This document shows positions 1-8,853 of a DNA stretch of 50,013 bases, one piece after another. The DNA is from Streptomyces albipurpureus. GTDB taxonomy: Bacteria > Actinomycetota > Actinomycetes > Streptomycetales > Streptomycetaceae. Under the pieces are notes generated by a model. It saw only the letters and a list, made by a program, of their open reading frames with translations. It was not told where the DNA came from and did no database searches. The first letter of the stretch is position 1, and each line of letters begins with the position of its first letter. The position numbers and the translations under genes were made by a program. Location of the stretch: contig NZ_JAMQAW010000057.1 in the NCBI RefSeq assembly GCF_023701525.1, positions 65,850 to 115,862 on the forward strand, given 5' to 3'.

Positions 1-35
1 TTTGCGTTCTCGGTGCTACGAGGCCTGGTGAGGCC

Positions 36-2216
36 TCAGACCCTCCGTACCGGGCGGCTCTCGGCCTGGCTCAGGTCGGGCAGCCAGAGCCATGGCTGCC
101 CGTCCACGCTCAATCCGGCCACCGCCATACCCTTCGCGGTCACCAGCAGGCTGGGAAAACCGAGGGTCTTGGAGTCCTCCTGGCGAGACTGGCCGACCCT
201 GGTGCTACGCCACCCGACCCGCCCATTGGGCTGCCGTTCGAGGATCACCGGTCCGCCCGCGCCGGCAGCCACGCTCACCGGCCCGTACCCCTCGAATTCC
301 GCTTCCCGCATGGCGCTGTCCGACTTCACGGAGGTCAGGGCCGTATCCACGGTGACCAGGCCCCCGCTGGCCGGCTTGCGGTAGTACAGCTTGATGCCGT
401 CACCGTCCGGCAGTGCGGCGACCGGTCCGGCTGGCACCGGGAAACCGCCGACGCCGCCCTTCGGGTCCGGGACCACGGTACGGAAGGTGACCTCCTTGCC
501 GGGGGCCTCCTGTCGCCAGTGGTGCACGGTGCTCCGTCCGGCGCCGAAGACATGCACCAGACCTGCCTTGTCCACGACCGCGGACAGACCGTCCTGGACC
601 TCCTCGCCGATCAGGAGCCGCCAGGCGCTCCAGCGCCCGTCCAGGTCCCGTACACGGGTGCTGATGCGTTTGTCCGCGTTCCGCACGAACAGATGCACCC
701 GGCCGTCCGGGGCCGTCACGGCGACCGGAACACCGATGCGCCGGCCGCGGTCATCGTTGTACTCGGGATTGCCCAGCCCCTGCCACGCCAGAAAACCCCG
801 CCCCGGCGAACGCTCCTCCAGCAGGACTATCTCGCGGCGGTTGGCCGCGCCCCGCCCGCCGAGCGCGGAGAACCGCAGCCCGAACAGCAACTGCCGGCCG
901 TCCTTCAACGCGGCCGAGCCCAGGGCGGGCGCCAACGGGCCACCCCCGAGATCTTCCGCCGTTCCCCACCGGCCGCTACCCGGCCGGGTCTCGCGCCAGC
1001 GCACCGCGCGCAGCCCCAACACCCCGTACGCGGCCAACCGCTTGTCCCGTCCCACGGCAAGAACGGGCTGCGCGCCCTGGTACCGGTGGTGCGTGGAGCG
1101 CACCCACCCCTTCCGGTTCGTCAGCGGACGCTTCCCACTGACTCCGTAGTCGCCGCAGCCGGAGGCGTTGCCGCAGTTCCAATCGGGATCGCCACCGTAC
1201 GGAGCGAGAGCCCGTGCCTTGTCCCTCAGCGCCTTCGGCGGGAGGTTCTTGGGCCAGTGCCGGTTGTAGTACCCGCGGAACGCCTGCACCGTGAAGCCCG
1301 GCACCCGCCCCCCTTGCGCGGTCGCCTCGGCCACCCAGCTCACCATCGCCGCCCAACTGAAGCAGGCGACGGCGGTGTGATCACCGTGGTCGGAGTAGCC
1401 GGGCTGCTCACTGTCCTGTACGCGCGTGCGCTCATCGCTGTGCTGGATGTCCGGGTCGGGGTCGAGCGTCTGGATGACGGTCGGCCGGTACTGCTCCATC
1501 AACCCCACGAGGACCTGGGTCAGCGCCTTGTGGTCGTACGAGACGGTCTTGCGCAGCGGCGAGTCCTTGGCCACCACCGTGTACACCCCGACGTCCCGGT
1601 CGCGCCAGAGGCTGGGTAGCGCCATCCAGCGACGGCCTGTGTGCATCGGCAGATTGAGGAACACCAGCTCAACGCGCCGGTTCCCGTTGGTGAGGGTATT
1701 GATCTCGGCGAACCGGTCCCCCCGCAGGGAGATGACACCCTTGGTCCAGTCGCTGAACTTGTCGAGCCCGATCATCGCCGCGTACGCCTGCCGAAGCCCC
1801 TGATGCCGTGCCGATGAGTACCCGGCCCGGTCCTCGGGACCGTGGTGATGCCGTCCGGGGATCTTGTTTATGCCGGTGTGCTCGCCCGCACTGACGTAGA
1901 TGGAGACCAGCGGTACGCCGGACTCCAGCATCCGTTCGGTGTCCGGGTTCATGAAGTACAGATCGTCATCAGGGTGCGCGACTATCTGCATCAGTTGAGC
2001 ACGCCGGGAGCTGGCTATGGGCATCCCGGGAGCAGGGTCGGCCGCGGACACCGGACGCTGGGGCGCGGGCACGGTGCAGCCACTGACGGCCCCGGCGGCC
2101 ATGGCGGTACCACCGAGCGCGGCGAGGATGCTCCGGCGCCGCAGACTGCTCTTCGGCATCCGCACGGACGGCACTTGGGCGTGCGTCATCTGGGCATGGG
2201 CGAGTCCATCGTTCAC
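36..2216 (-). CDS. PIG-L family deacetylase, Tat-type lipoprotein with C-terminal repeat domain
   Basis: Predicted secreted zinc-dependent amidohydrolase of the PIG-L/LmbE family. The N-terminus carries a twin-arginine-like segment (LRRRSILAALGG) followed by a lipobox (VSGC), so the protein is probably exported by Tat and lipid-anchored. The family's zinc motif AHPDDD follows shortly after, and a second metal-ligand stretch (YSDHGDHTAVACF) lies near the end of the catalytic half. The C-terminal half (about residues 390-726) has repeated segments of the type seen in beta-propeller or lectin-like tails, such as APDGRVHLFVRNADKRI. The first start (GTG at 2216) gives a long leader before the signal; an ATG at 2159 gives a more typical signal peptide, but neither has a clear ribosome binding site. 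The substrate is unknown; family members deacetylate N-acetylglucosaminyl or related conjugates. Confidence 0.85.
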   Translation of the reverse strand: MNDGLAHAQMTHAQVPSVRMPKSSLRRRSILAALGGTAMAAGAVSGCTVPAPQRPVSAADPAPGMPIASSRRAQLMQIVAHPDDDLYFMNPDTERMLESGVPLVSIYVSAGEHTGINKIPGRHHHGPEDRAGYSSARHQGLRQAYAAMIGLDKFSDWTKGVISLRGDRFAEINTLTNGNRRVELVFLNLPMHTGRRWMALPSLWRDRDVGVYTVVAKDSPLRKTVSYDHKALTQVLVGLMEQYRPTVIQTLDPDPDIQHSDERTRVQDSEQPGYSDHGDHTAVACFSWAAMVSWVAEATAQGGRVPGFTVQAFRGYYNRHWPKNLPPKALRDKARALAPYGGDPDWNCGNASGCGDYGVSGKRPLTNRKGWVRSTHHRYQGAQPVLAVGRDKRLAAYGVLGLRAVRWRETRPGSGRWGTAEDLGGGPLAPALGSAALKDGRQLLFGLRFSALGGRGAANRREIVLLEERSPGRGFLAWQGLGNPEYNDDRGRRIGVPVAVTAPDGRVHLFVRNADKRISTRVRDLDGRWSAWRLLIGEEVQDGLSAVVDKAGLVHVFGAGRSTVHHWRQEAPGKEVTFRTVVPDPKGGVGGFPVPAGPVAALPDGDGIKLYYRKPASGGLVTVDTALTSVKSDSAMREAEFEGYGPVSVAAGAGGPVILERQPNGRVGWRSTRVGQSRQEDSKTLGFPSLLVTAKGMAVAGLSVDGQPWLWLPDLSQAESRPVRRV

Positions 2217-2509
2217 GTGGGTGTGTGCTCCGTCCGCTTCCCCCGCAGCGGCTGGGCCGATACGCCCCCGTCTGCGTGCTGTGAATCTCCTTTGAGTGCG
2301 AACGGGCTGGTCAGACCCGTTCGCGTACAGCTAGACGGATTATCGACATGGGGGGTTGCTTGGCGGTGCCGGTGAGGTGGCCCCCTTCGGGGTGATCAGT
2401 CTGGTTCTGGCCAGGTCGGCTGGAGATCACCCACTGGACTTGCCTGTTCAGACCCGTACGTCTGTTCTGTGCGTTGCAATGGGAGGAACTATCACGGCGG
2501 AGGGGGCCC

Positions 2510-2947
2510 ATGGCCTGGGAAGAGTGGGCACAGGTCAAGGCCGAGGCGAACGCCCGGCAGGACGCCCAGACGCGGCTGAATCAGCTGGCTCCACTGGACG
2601 CAGGCAGCGCAGATACCCCTGATCTGGCGTCGAGCCCGGAGGACAAGCAGGCCGCGGCGAGGGCGATCAACGAAGATGTGGAGCCTGGAGTCCGCAGCGG
2701 CGGTAAACACGTCACTGACAGCATGCGCGGGGCCATCAAGGAATTCGGCCCCCGGGACGGCCACGGCTGGGACACTTCCGGCGCCCTACAGAAGGCACAG
2801 GAGACCTGGACGAAGCAGGTCAAGATGTTGCTTGACCGACTGGCTGCGGAGGAACACGCGCTGAGCCGAACGGGAATCGACTTCCGAAACAATGAACTCG
2901 ATATCGCGGCGAAGGTCGCACGGCAGTCCCGAATAAACGGGGTCTGA
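2510..2947 (+). CDS. Small helical protein of a type VII secretion-like cassette
   Basis: A 145-residue, charged, mostly helical protein with no signal peptide. The ATG at 2510 is chosen because GGAGGGGG stands just before it; a TTG at 2474 would add twelve residues without such a site. It contains conserved-looking stretches (SMRGAIKEFGPRDGHGWDTS, then a helical QKAQETWTKQVKMLLDRLA). It lies 29 bases upstream of a protein with a WXG100-like N-terminus, a typical position for an ESX-type partner or chaperone. The function is inferred only from shape and context. A similarly sized partner occupies the same position at 22931. Confidence 0.65.
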   Translation: MAWEEWAQVKAEANARQDAQTRLNQLAPLDAGSADTPDLASSPEDKQAAARAINEDVEPGVRSGGKHVTDSMRGAIKEFGPRDGHGWDTSGALQKAQETWTKQVKMLLDRLAAEEHALSRTGIDFRNNELDIAAKVARQSRINGV

Positions 2948-2976
2948 ACATCTGAATTGGTAGCTTCGGGGGATGC

Positions 2977-4449
2977 GTGCCGACCTATTACGAAATCATG
3001 AGCACTGACCTGTCCAAACTCAGTACGGCTGCTGACCGGTGGGATGAGACTGCGGGCAAGTTCAAGACGCTCGGGGAGAAGTACGAGCGGTCCGTCCATG
3101 GGATCTCGCTCGGCACATCGTGGCTCGGGGTGAGCGCCCAAGCCGCGAACGACAGATTCAGTGTGACGCTGAAGGAGTTTCGAGGGGCACAGCAGGAAGC
3201 AAAGGCGGTCGCTTCCGTTCTGCGGGATGCCCACACTCAGCTCCTCAGCCTTCAGAGCAAGCTCAAAGCCTTACGCGGCGATGCGATCAAGGCCGGTATG
3301 CGGGTCTCGGAACAGGGCGTTGTCGCCTTCGACACCGAGCGTCTCACTCAGGGGGAGCGCCTCGCTTATGTCCATGACCCCAGCTACCAGGAGAGCGGGC
3401 GCGCGGCGGCGACGGCTTGGTTCGACCGCATCAACCAGGCGGTCCAGGCGGTGAGTGACACTGACGACGGGGTGCGCCTTGCCCTGGCGGCTGCGGTGCG
3501 CGACTCCGACTATATGGACGGCACGTTGAACGGCTTCAACCGGAAGCCGGTGGACAGTCCGTACCCCTCTTTGGGGGAAATGGGCAAGGTTGCCAATATG
3601 CCCAAGGACAGGGCGAAGATTCCTGAATGGTGGAGCTCGCTGGATCCGACTACCCGATGGCTTCTGCTCCAGGAACGTGGCGACGAGATGAGGGCGGCAG
3701 GGGTCATGGATCCCCTGTATCGGTGGGAGAGCCCGGACGAAGGATCGGGAGGGTTCAACATGGAGAAGTCCACGCCCAGGGACATCATGCTCCATGCCCA
3801 GGCTCTGGCTATTGCCACAGGCGGGGATGTCATCGGTGAAGTGGGGGCTTCACGAAATATGCTTCATTATCTTGGAGCCACCGGAGAAACTCTGAATCTT
3901 GATGTGAACCAGATGCTGAAAGACGACTCAGATTTTCGGTCGGGTATCGAAGAGACGCATCTCGCCTCTGGTCAGGACGCTTGGCGCCAGAAAGCGCTGG
4001 ATGAGTTTCATCGGGCTGGGGGAGACAAGGCCGTAGTCGTTCCGGTCGAGAGTAAGGTCCAGCACCGTACTTTGCAGAGTGAAGAGTGGTTCCATGCGGT
4101 CGGGTCCCATGCGCAGAACATTTCTGGAATGGTCACCGTCACGCCAGGTTCGGACGGTGGTGCGCCGCGCGTCTCTCTCGATTATCAGGTAAATGTGTGG
4201 GACCGCTATAACTGGGATGCTGGCAAGGCTACGGAGTTCACAGGCGGAGTTACCATCTCGGATTCCGACATGGGGCGCCTGCATCAGGTGGGCTCTGCGC
4301 GGGAGTTCGATATGCGTGGAAGCAGCAGTGCCCATAGCTATGACCTCAACAGCCCTGCGATCCCTAGCATCGAGCCGGGCAAGGGTGATCAGTCTGGGCG
4401 TGAGGGAACGCGTACCGATGTTTCGCGGGGCGAGGAGAAGAACCGGTGA
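2977..4449 (+). CDS. WXG100-like N-terminal domain protein, putative T7SS substrate
   Basis: A 490-residue protein starting at GTG 2977, preceded by GGGGG. Residues about 8-110 read as a WXG100/ESX-like helical hairpin (DLSKLSTAADRWDETAGKF, later GTSWLGVSAQAANDRF). A middle segment contains EWWSSLDPTTRWLLLQERGD, which resembles the EWWDSLTQEQREELLATYPD segment of the DUF1023 protein at 23395. The C-terminal part (MGRLHQVGSAREFDMRGSSS) has the look of a domain common in uncharacterised Streptomyces proteins; no catalytic motif was recognised. It overlaps the following lipoprotein gene by 4 bases, so the two are probably translationally coupled. It is likely a secreted effector or surface protein, but no activity can be assigned. 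Confidence 0.7.
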   Translation: MPTYYEIMSTDLSKLSTAADRWDETAGKFKTLGEKYERSVHGISLGTSWLGVSAQAANDRFSVTLKEFRGAQQEAKAVASVLRDAHTQLLSLQSKLKALRGDAIKAGMRVSEQGVVAFDTERLTQGERLAYVHDPSYQESGRAAATAWFDRINQAVQAVSDTDDGVRLALAAAVRDSDYMDGTLNGFNRKPVDSPYPSLGEMGKVANMPKDRAKIPEWWSSLDPTTRWLLLQERGDEMRAAGVMDPLYRWESPDEGSGGFNMEKSTPRDIMLHAQALAIATGGDVIGEVGASRNMLHYLGATGETLNLDVNQMLKDDSDFRSGIEETHLASGQDAWRQKALDEFHRAGGDKAVVVPVESKVQHRTLQSEEWFHAVGSHAQNISGMVTVTPGSDGGAPRVSLDYQVNVWDRYNWDAGKATEFTGGVTISDSDMGRLHQVGSAREFDMRGSSSAHSYDLNSPAIPSIEPGKGDQSGREGTRTDVSRGEEKNR

Positions 4450-4961
4450 ATCACACCCGTAGAACGGTGAATCGCCTAGCCGCCGTCTCTGTGGTCGTCG
4501 GTCTGTTGACTGCCGGCTGTACGACGGGACAAGGGAGCCGGGGAACCGACGACGACCGCTACCCGTACTGGGAGAAGGGAGCGGGTGCCTCCGATGCTGT
4601 GGAATTCATGAATCTTGAGCTTCCCCAGAGCGCCACGCAGGTGAAGGGAGCCGTGCGCGTTCAGCCGCAGGAGCGGGTGTACCTTCTGTCCTTTCTCACC
4701 AGCGAGGAGACTGCTGAGTCCATCGCGGATGACCTGCGCTCCGAGCACCCGTTGAAAGCCGATCCTGATACCGATTCCCTGAGCGGGGACGGATTCGAGC
4801 ACCTGGGACTCACATCACCGCAGGACATCAAGGGTGTTCGCACGACGGGTGTCTGTCCTCCGTGTGTCGGCGACGAGCGGCGGAGCAATGTCCAGGGTAT
4901 GGAAATCCATGTGGGCCAGGACTCCGGGGACCGCGTGCGCGTCTATCTGGCCGCGTACTGA
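4446..4961 (+). CDS. Lipoprotein with CPPC motif (first of a tandem pair)
   Basis: A 171-residue predicted lipoprotein. A basic start (MNHTRRTVNR) and a hydrophobic stretch lead to the lipobox LTAGC, with the acylated cysteine at residue 25. The mature part contains EFMNLELP, TQVKGAVRVQPQERVYLLSF and, near the end, GVCPPCVGDERR with Cys137 and Cys140. It is a clear paralogue of the next gene, sharing all these blocks in order. It overlaps the upstream WXG-like gene by 4 bases. A role as a membrane-anchored partner or immunity protein for that product is an inference from position only. The CxxC pair could be a disulfide or a metal site. Confidence 0.75.
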   Translation: MNHTRRTVNRLAAVSVVVGLLTAGCTTGQGSRGTDDDRYPYWEKGAGASDAVEFMNLELPQSATQVKGAVRVQPQERVYLLSFLTSEETAESIADDLRSEHPLKADPDTDSLSGDGFEHLGLTSPQDIKGVRTTGVCPPCVGDERRSNVQGMEIHVGQDSGDRVRVYLAAY

Positions 4962-5039
4962 CCAGACCGTCTGGACACTCTGGACTCCAGGGGCGAGGGC
5001 TACTCGCGGGGACGTTTCACGCGGTGATGAGGAGAACAG

Positions 5040-5549
5040 ATGAGTTACTGGCGCACCGTCTTGCTGATGACGGTTGCTGCGATGTCGCTGCTTACCTCAT
5101 GCTCCATCGCGGGCAGCGACGATAGCCAATCGGACGTAGAACGGTACTCCCACTGGGACAAGGACATGGGCCCAGCTGAGGTGGCTGGCTTTATGAAAGT
5201 GAAGGTGCCGGTAGGCGCTACGGAGGTGAAGGGGGCCGTTCGAGTCAACCCTCGCGAGGACACCTATCTACTCTCCTTCATCACGGATGAGGAGAACGCG
5301 GCAGAGGTAGCGGCGGACTTGCGCTCGGAAGAGCCGCTGCTTCCCTCGGACCACAACGTTGCCCCGAAGGGTGAGAACTTCCGGCACCTTGGCCTGGATG
5401 AGTCAGAGAACCTCAAGGGCGTTCGCTGGGTCGGGGTATGTCCGCCGTGTGTGGAAGACGAGCGGCGGAAAGCCCAAGTCTCATGGATCGAGGCGTATGT
5501 GCAGTCTCAGGGGCAGGGCAAGGCCAGGGTGTATCTGAAGGCCTTCTGA
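5040..5549 (+). CDS. Lipoprotein with CPPC motif (second of a tandem pair)
   Basis: A 169-residue predicted lipoprotein, paralogous to the product of 4446-4961. The signal peptide ends in the lipobox LLTSC (Cys21). Shared blocks with its twin are EVKGAVRVNPREDTYLLSF, a DLRSE segment, FRHLGLD and GVCPPCVEDERR (Cys134, Cys137). An AGGAGAA-like site stands just before ATG 5040. The 78-base gap to its twin contains a short inverted repeat (CCAGAC/GTCTGG at 4962-4974). The tandem arrangement shows a local duplication followed by divergence, common for immunity-type genes; the actual function is not known. Confidence 0.75.
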   Translation: MSYWRTVLLMTVAAMSLLTSCSIAGSDDSQSDVERYSHWDKDMGPAEVAGFMKVKVPVGATEVKGAVRVNPREDTYLLSFITDEENAAEVAADLRSEEPLLPSDHNVAPKGENFRHLGLDESENLKGVRWVGVCPPCVEDERRKAQVSWIEAYVQSQGQGKARVYLKAF

Positions 5550-5624
5550 CCTTGGTTCGGGTCAGCCGAGTGGGCTGGTGGCGGAGGCCGGTTCGGGGCG
5601 CCCGACCGGCCCCCGCCACGCTGA

Positions 5625-6522
5625 CTAGACCTCGGCGAAGATCTCTTCGGCTGAGCTGGCGAGGACGGCGCGTGCGAGCCACTGGCGCAGGATTTCGGGG
5701 TCGGCGCACTCCGTGATGCGCGCCCGGGCCTCGTCGCTGAGGCCGATCTGGCGCAGCTCCAGCACGAGCAGGATGTCTTCCGCCCGGCCCTCTGCCCGGC
5801 CTGCTGTTCGGCCTTCCGCCCGGCCTTCGTCCCGGATTTCCTCAGAGAGAGGCGACTTGTAGAAAGAAAGGTCCACGGCCACCAGGTTCCTCCACTGTTG
5901 TGCGGCCGGGCGCTTGCCCAGGCCCTGTGCGGTGAGTTTGGCGATGAGAGCTGTGGTGGTTTGCGGTGAGTCCCGCAGGGCGGTGGACAGCGCCTTCAGT
6001 GTGGCGCCGACGTCCGGATCGGCTGCGTGCGTAATCGCCGACAGAGTGGCCAGGGCCAGGTCCTTACGGGCCTCTGCCGGGTTGGTGATCACAGGCATGT
6101 TGTGTGGGCCCGCCACGAGGGGCTGTATGACGACCGAGGCCCACTGAGCGGGCCCGATCGGCACGGGCCTGGCTGCCCATTCGGCGGTGGCGTGGTCCTG
6201 GCAGATCACCAGGAGCAGGACCGGGAGCCGGTAGGTGTCATGCAGGTAGGTGAGGCAGTAGGCCCAGGCGCTGTGCTTGGCGGGATCTTGCTCCTCTTGG
6301 ACATCGACGACGAGTAGGAACGGCCGGTCGTCGGCGGTGTTCGTATCTCAACACCGTGCCGACGAGCTGTTCGATCGGGTGTTCCGCGCTGAGGTCGGTC
6401 CGCAGGACCGTGACAGAGCTAGTTGCGGGCAGGGTGAGGCCGAGTAACTGGGAGACCCCGGTGAACAGTTCCGGGTACTCCTGGAAGATGCGGTGCATCG
6501 CCTCGTGGGGTGAGCTGACCAT
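5625..6522 (-). pseudogene. Rpn-type PD-(D/E)XK nuclease/transposase-like gene, frameshifted
   Basis: Two reading frames on the minus strand together match the intact copy at 16534-17544. The first (from 6522) begins MVSSPHEAMHRIFQEYPELF and runs to VLRYE. Near 6338-6350 the homology shifts by one frame into NTADDRPFLLVVDVQEEQD and continues to the stop at 5625, through VLLLVICQDHATAEWAA and LALATLSAITHAADPD. The C-terminal half also contains the short AEGRA-type repeat region typical of the family. Rpn proteins carry a nuclease fold with an Asp...Glu-x-Gln/Lys active site, and the frameshift falls between those residues. Either the gene is dead or the base is a sequencing error; only the C-terminal 194 residues form an uninterrupted frame with an ATG (6209). 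Confidence 0.75.
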
Positions 6523-6529
6523 GTGCTTC

Positions 6530-7492
6530 CTACGGTTGTGGGTCGGACGGATGGGTGTGGGCGCAGCCGCGGCAGCGCCCTTGGGCCGGGGCGCGGAACG
6601 CCCGGTCGCAGCGGTCGCAGTTCTGGAGCGGGTGCCGCTCGGGCGGGCTCTCGGTGGGCGGTCGGAAGGCCGGCGCAGGTGGCAGCCCTGCCGTGAGCCG
6701 GTGGGCCAGCAGTCCGGCCGGTCGGCGCAGTTCCTCGGCGGGCAGGCCGGTGGTCAGTGCGTGGCGTACGGAGTCGGGGCTGGCCTCGTGTTCCAGCCAG
6801 GCCGCGACTCCCGGGGCCAGCTGCTCTGTGTCTCGTGCGGAGAGCAGGAGGCGCGGGTCGGTGTGGTGCAGGCGGGCCAGGAGGTCCGTTGCTGCCCTGA
6901 GTAGCTCCCTGGTGGGAAAGCCCGGGTGCGGTACGGACAGGGGTGCGGGCTCGCGGCGCGGTGGGCGGGCTGTTGGTGGGCGTTCGGAGGGTGCCCGGTT
7001 GGCGGGTGCGGGGCGAGACTTGCGGGTACGGGGTGGAGCTTGGCGAGTGCGGCCCGGCGAGGCTCGTTGAAGGGCGGTTCCGGGGCGGTGGCGGGCTGCG
7101 GGCTGGTTGCAGGACACCGTGCGGGTGATGATGCGACCGTCCGGTACCCGTTCCCGCACGCGTCGTAGATAGCCGACCGCTTCCAGTTCGCGCAGTGCTG
7201 CGGAGATCCGGGCCGCGCCTTCGGGGAAGCGGGCGGTGAGCGATTTGATGTCCACCCGGGCCCCGGTCGGCAGGGACTGGATGTGTACTCCCAGTCCGAT
7301 CGCCAGCAGGGATAACTCGGAGTGCTGGGCGAGGTGGTTGCCGATGATGGTGAAGCGGCTGGTGTGACGGGTGTTGTCGTGCGTCACACCGTACGGCTGA
7401 CGCTCGCCACCAGGGTGATCAATCGTGTCGTGCTGCGTCTCGGCATCCCCGGACGGGGCGTGCGAGGGCACGCTAAGGTGCTGCGTATCCAT
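6530..7492 (-). CDS. Helix-turn-helix protein with C-terminal zinc-ribbon-like cysteines
   Basis: About 320 residues from the ATG at 7492, chosen because AAGGAAGAAG precedes it and the extra 36 residues of the longer frame look unlike protein. The N-terminal third contains a winged-helix-like segment (SELSLLAIGLGVHIQSLP ... RISAALRELEAVGYLRRVRE). A proline/arginine-rich linker follows, then a helical region with DPRLLLSARDTEQLAPGVAA. The end has two CxxC pairs (CDRCDRAF and CRGCAH). This protein type is a frequent Streptomyces companion of the HATPase / DUF5753 / DUF397 cassette found immediately upstream here, transcribed in the same direction as the HATPase. It probably binds DNA; its target is unknown. 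Confidence 0.7.
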   Translation of the reverse strand: MDTQHLSVPSHAPSGDAETQHDTIDHPGGERQPYGVTHDNTRHTSRFTIIGNHLAQHSELSLLAIGLGVHIQSLPTGARVDIKSLTARFPEGAARISAALRELEAVGYLRRVRERVPDGRIITRTVSCNQPAARHRPGTALQRASPGRTRQAPPRTRKSRPAPANRAPSERPPTARPPRREPAPLSVPHPGFPTRELLRAATDLLARLHHTDPRLLLSARDTEQLAPGVAAWLEHEASPDSVRHALTTGLPAEELRRPAGLLAHRLTAGLPPAPAFRPPTESPPERHPLQNCDRCDRAFRAPAQGRCRGCAHTHPSDPQP

Positions 7493-7609
7493 CGGGAAGG
7501 TGCTTCTTCCTTGGTGGTCAGGCCCTCGCATTGGGATGCCAGTCCCGGCGGGGGCCGTCGTATGTCTGCGGTTGTGTTGCCGCGAGCGTAGAGCACTCAA
7601 CCCCCGCTA

Positions 7610-8149
7610 TTACCAGCCCTGTTGGTGAGGTTCACCCGTGTGAGTGAGAGGCTCCCCGCACGGTGAGAAGGGGGGTGGGGTTGGGTGCGGTTCTTTCTTC
7701 TCTTCTGTTCCCTGGGGGAGAGCGCCCGTGCCACCGGAACCTGGTCGCCCGTGCTCCGGTGAGGGGCACTGATCCGGTGCGAGATTCAGCTCCGCCCACA
7801 CTGTTTTGCGCGGTACCGGGCCCAGTTTCACGCCCCACCGGTCCGCGAACGCCTCGACCAGCAGCAGCCCGCGCCCCGACTCGCTCTCGGGCTCTGGGGC
7901 CAGGGGGCTGGTGCCGGGAATCCGGCCCGTGTGAGTGTCGGTGACCTCGATCCGGAGGGCGGGACGGTCGCCGCCTGTGGTGTGCAGGCCGAGGAGGAAG
8001 TCACGACCGGCCACCCGGCCATGGGTGACGGCGTTCGCGGCGAGCTCGGCGACGATGTGCGCCGCGTTTTCGGCCACCTGATCCGACAGGCCCCAGGAGC
8101 TCAGCCCCTCGGTGACGAGTCGGCGGGCGAGGCGGGCGCCGCGAGGAGT
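7610..8149 (-). CDS. ATP-binding protein (anti-sigma/HATPase_c type), 5' end replaced at a deletion junction
   Basis: Homology covers about 180 residues: TPRGARLARRL, then the N-box ELAANAVTHG, the G1-like EVTDTHTGRIPG and the G2-like GRGLLLVEAFADRWG of GHKL ATPases. These are serine/threonine anti-sigma-type domains in WhiJ/Scr1-style clusters. The reading frame stays open to 8416 (GTG there and at 8350), but upstream of about 8149 it is only the antisense of the DUF5753 sequence on the other strand. The usual N-terminal 10-20 residues and the original start and promoter are therefore missing. Whether it is still translated, from an alien start, cannot be told from sequence. The catalytic boxes themselves look intact. 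Confidence 0.7.
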   Translation of the reverse strand, partial: TPRGARLARRLVTEGLSSWGLSDQVAENAAHIVAELAANAVTHGRVAGRDFLLGLHTTGGDRPALRIEVTDTHTGRIPGTSPLAPEPESESGRGLLLVEAFADRWGVKLGPVPRKTVWAELNLAPDQCPSPEHGRPGSGGTGALPQGTEEKKEPHPTPPPFSPCGEPLTHTGEPHQQGW

Positions 8150-8620
8150 GAGGAGTACGCGCGGGCGCTTCTGGAAACGCGGCGGCCCGCTCTGTCTTGT
8201 GACGAGCTGGAGCGAGCGGTTGCCGCGCGGATGGCCCGGCGATCTATGCTTGATCGCTCTCCTGCGCCGGAGCTCAGCTTTGTCCAAGAAGAGGTGACGC
8301 TTCGGCGCCCAATCGGGGGCAGAATGGTCCTGCGCCAGCAACTCGAACACCTGTTGGGGGTGGCTAGGTTGCGTAGCGTCGAGATCCAAGTGATGCCGAC
8401 TGCGCGAGGCGATCACCCTGGGACGGGCGGGCGGATCCAGATGCTGAAGTTCGAAGACGGCACTGCGGTGGGACGTACGGACGACGAGCTCGGCGGTCGT
8501 CCGGTCTCCGATCCGCGACAGCTACGAATCCTTGAGCTGCGCTATGGCATCATCCGGGCTCGGGCTCTCTCGCCAGGGGAGTCGCTGGCCTTCATCGAGC
8601 AAGTGCTGGGAGACACATGA
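8144..8620 (+). pseudogene. DUF5753 (Scr1-type antitoxin-like regulator) fragment lacking its XRE DNA-binding domain
   Basis: The frame reads RSEEYARALLETRRPALS, ERAVAARMARR, a VTLRRPIGG segment, a VEIQVMPTARGDHPG segment and ALSPGESLAFIEQVL, which is the C-terminal DUF5753 domain of Streptomyces XRE-family regulators. The normal N-terminal helix-turn-helix domain is absent. Upstream of about 8144 the same frame (open from ATG 7931) is the antisense of the HATPase gene. The two genes are normally divergent with a promoter region between them, so a single deletion explains both truncations. The stop overlaps the ATG of the first DUF397 gene (ATGA at 8617-8620), keeping the usual coupling. Without its HTH it should not bind DNA as an Scr1-like regulator. 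Confidence 0.75.
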
Positions 8621-8826
8621 TCCGCGAAGCCTCTGTCAGGGAATCCGACGAGCTTGTCTGGTTCAAAAGCAGTTACAGCGACAGCGGCAACCCCAGTGAC
8701 TGTGTCGAGGCCGCCGCTTCCCCCGGCGCAGTGCATATCCGTGATTCCAAGAACATCGCGGGCCCTCGTCTTGCGGTCCCGTCCAGCGCATGGGCTGCCT
8801 TCGTCTCGTACGCATCAGACCACTGA
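8617..8826 (+). CDS. DUF397 protein (Scr2-type toxin-like)
   Basis: A 69-residue protein with the complete DUF397 pattern: LVWFKSSYSDSGN, then DCVEAA, VHIRDSKN and the closing WAAFVSYA. DUF397 proteins are the small partners of DUF5753 regulators; in the Scr1-Scr2 pair of Streptomyces the DUF397 member acts as the toxin. The start overlaps the end of the DUF5753 fragment by four bases, as in intact cassettes. All conserved blocks are present, so the gene looks functional even though its regulator has lost the DNA-binding domain. Confidence 0.88.
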   Translation: MIREASVRESDELVWFKSSYSDSGNPSDCVEAAASPGAVHIRDSKNIAGPRLAVPSSAWAAFVSYASDH

Positions 8827-8853
8827 CCTCTAGCCGCGAGTGCTGGGAGATCT

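Noticed and set aside
7931..8143. N-terminal extension of the DUF5753 frame as a novel domain
   Set aside because: These residues are exactly antisense to the HATPase coding sequence; better explained by a deletion junction than by a new domain.
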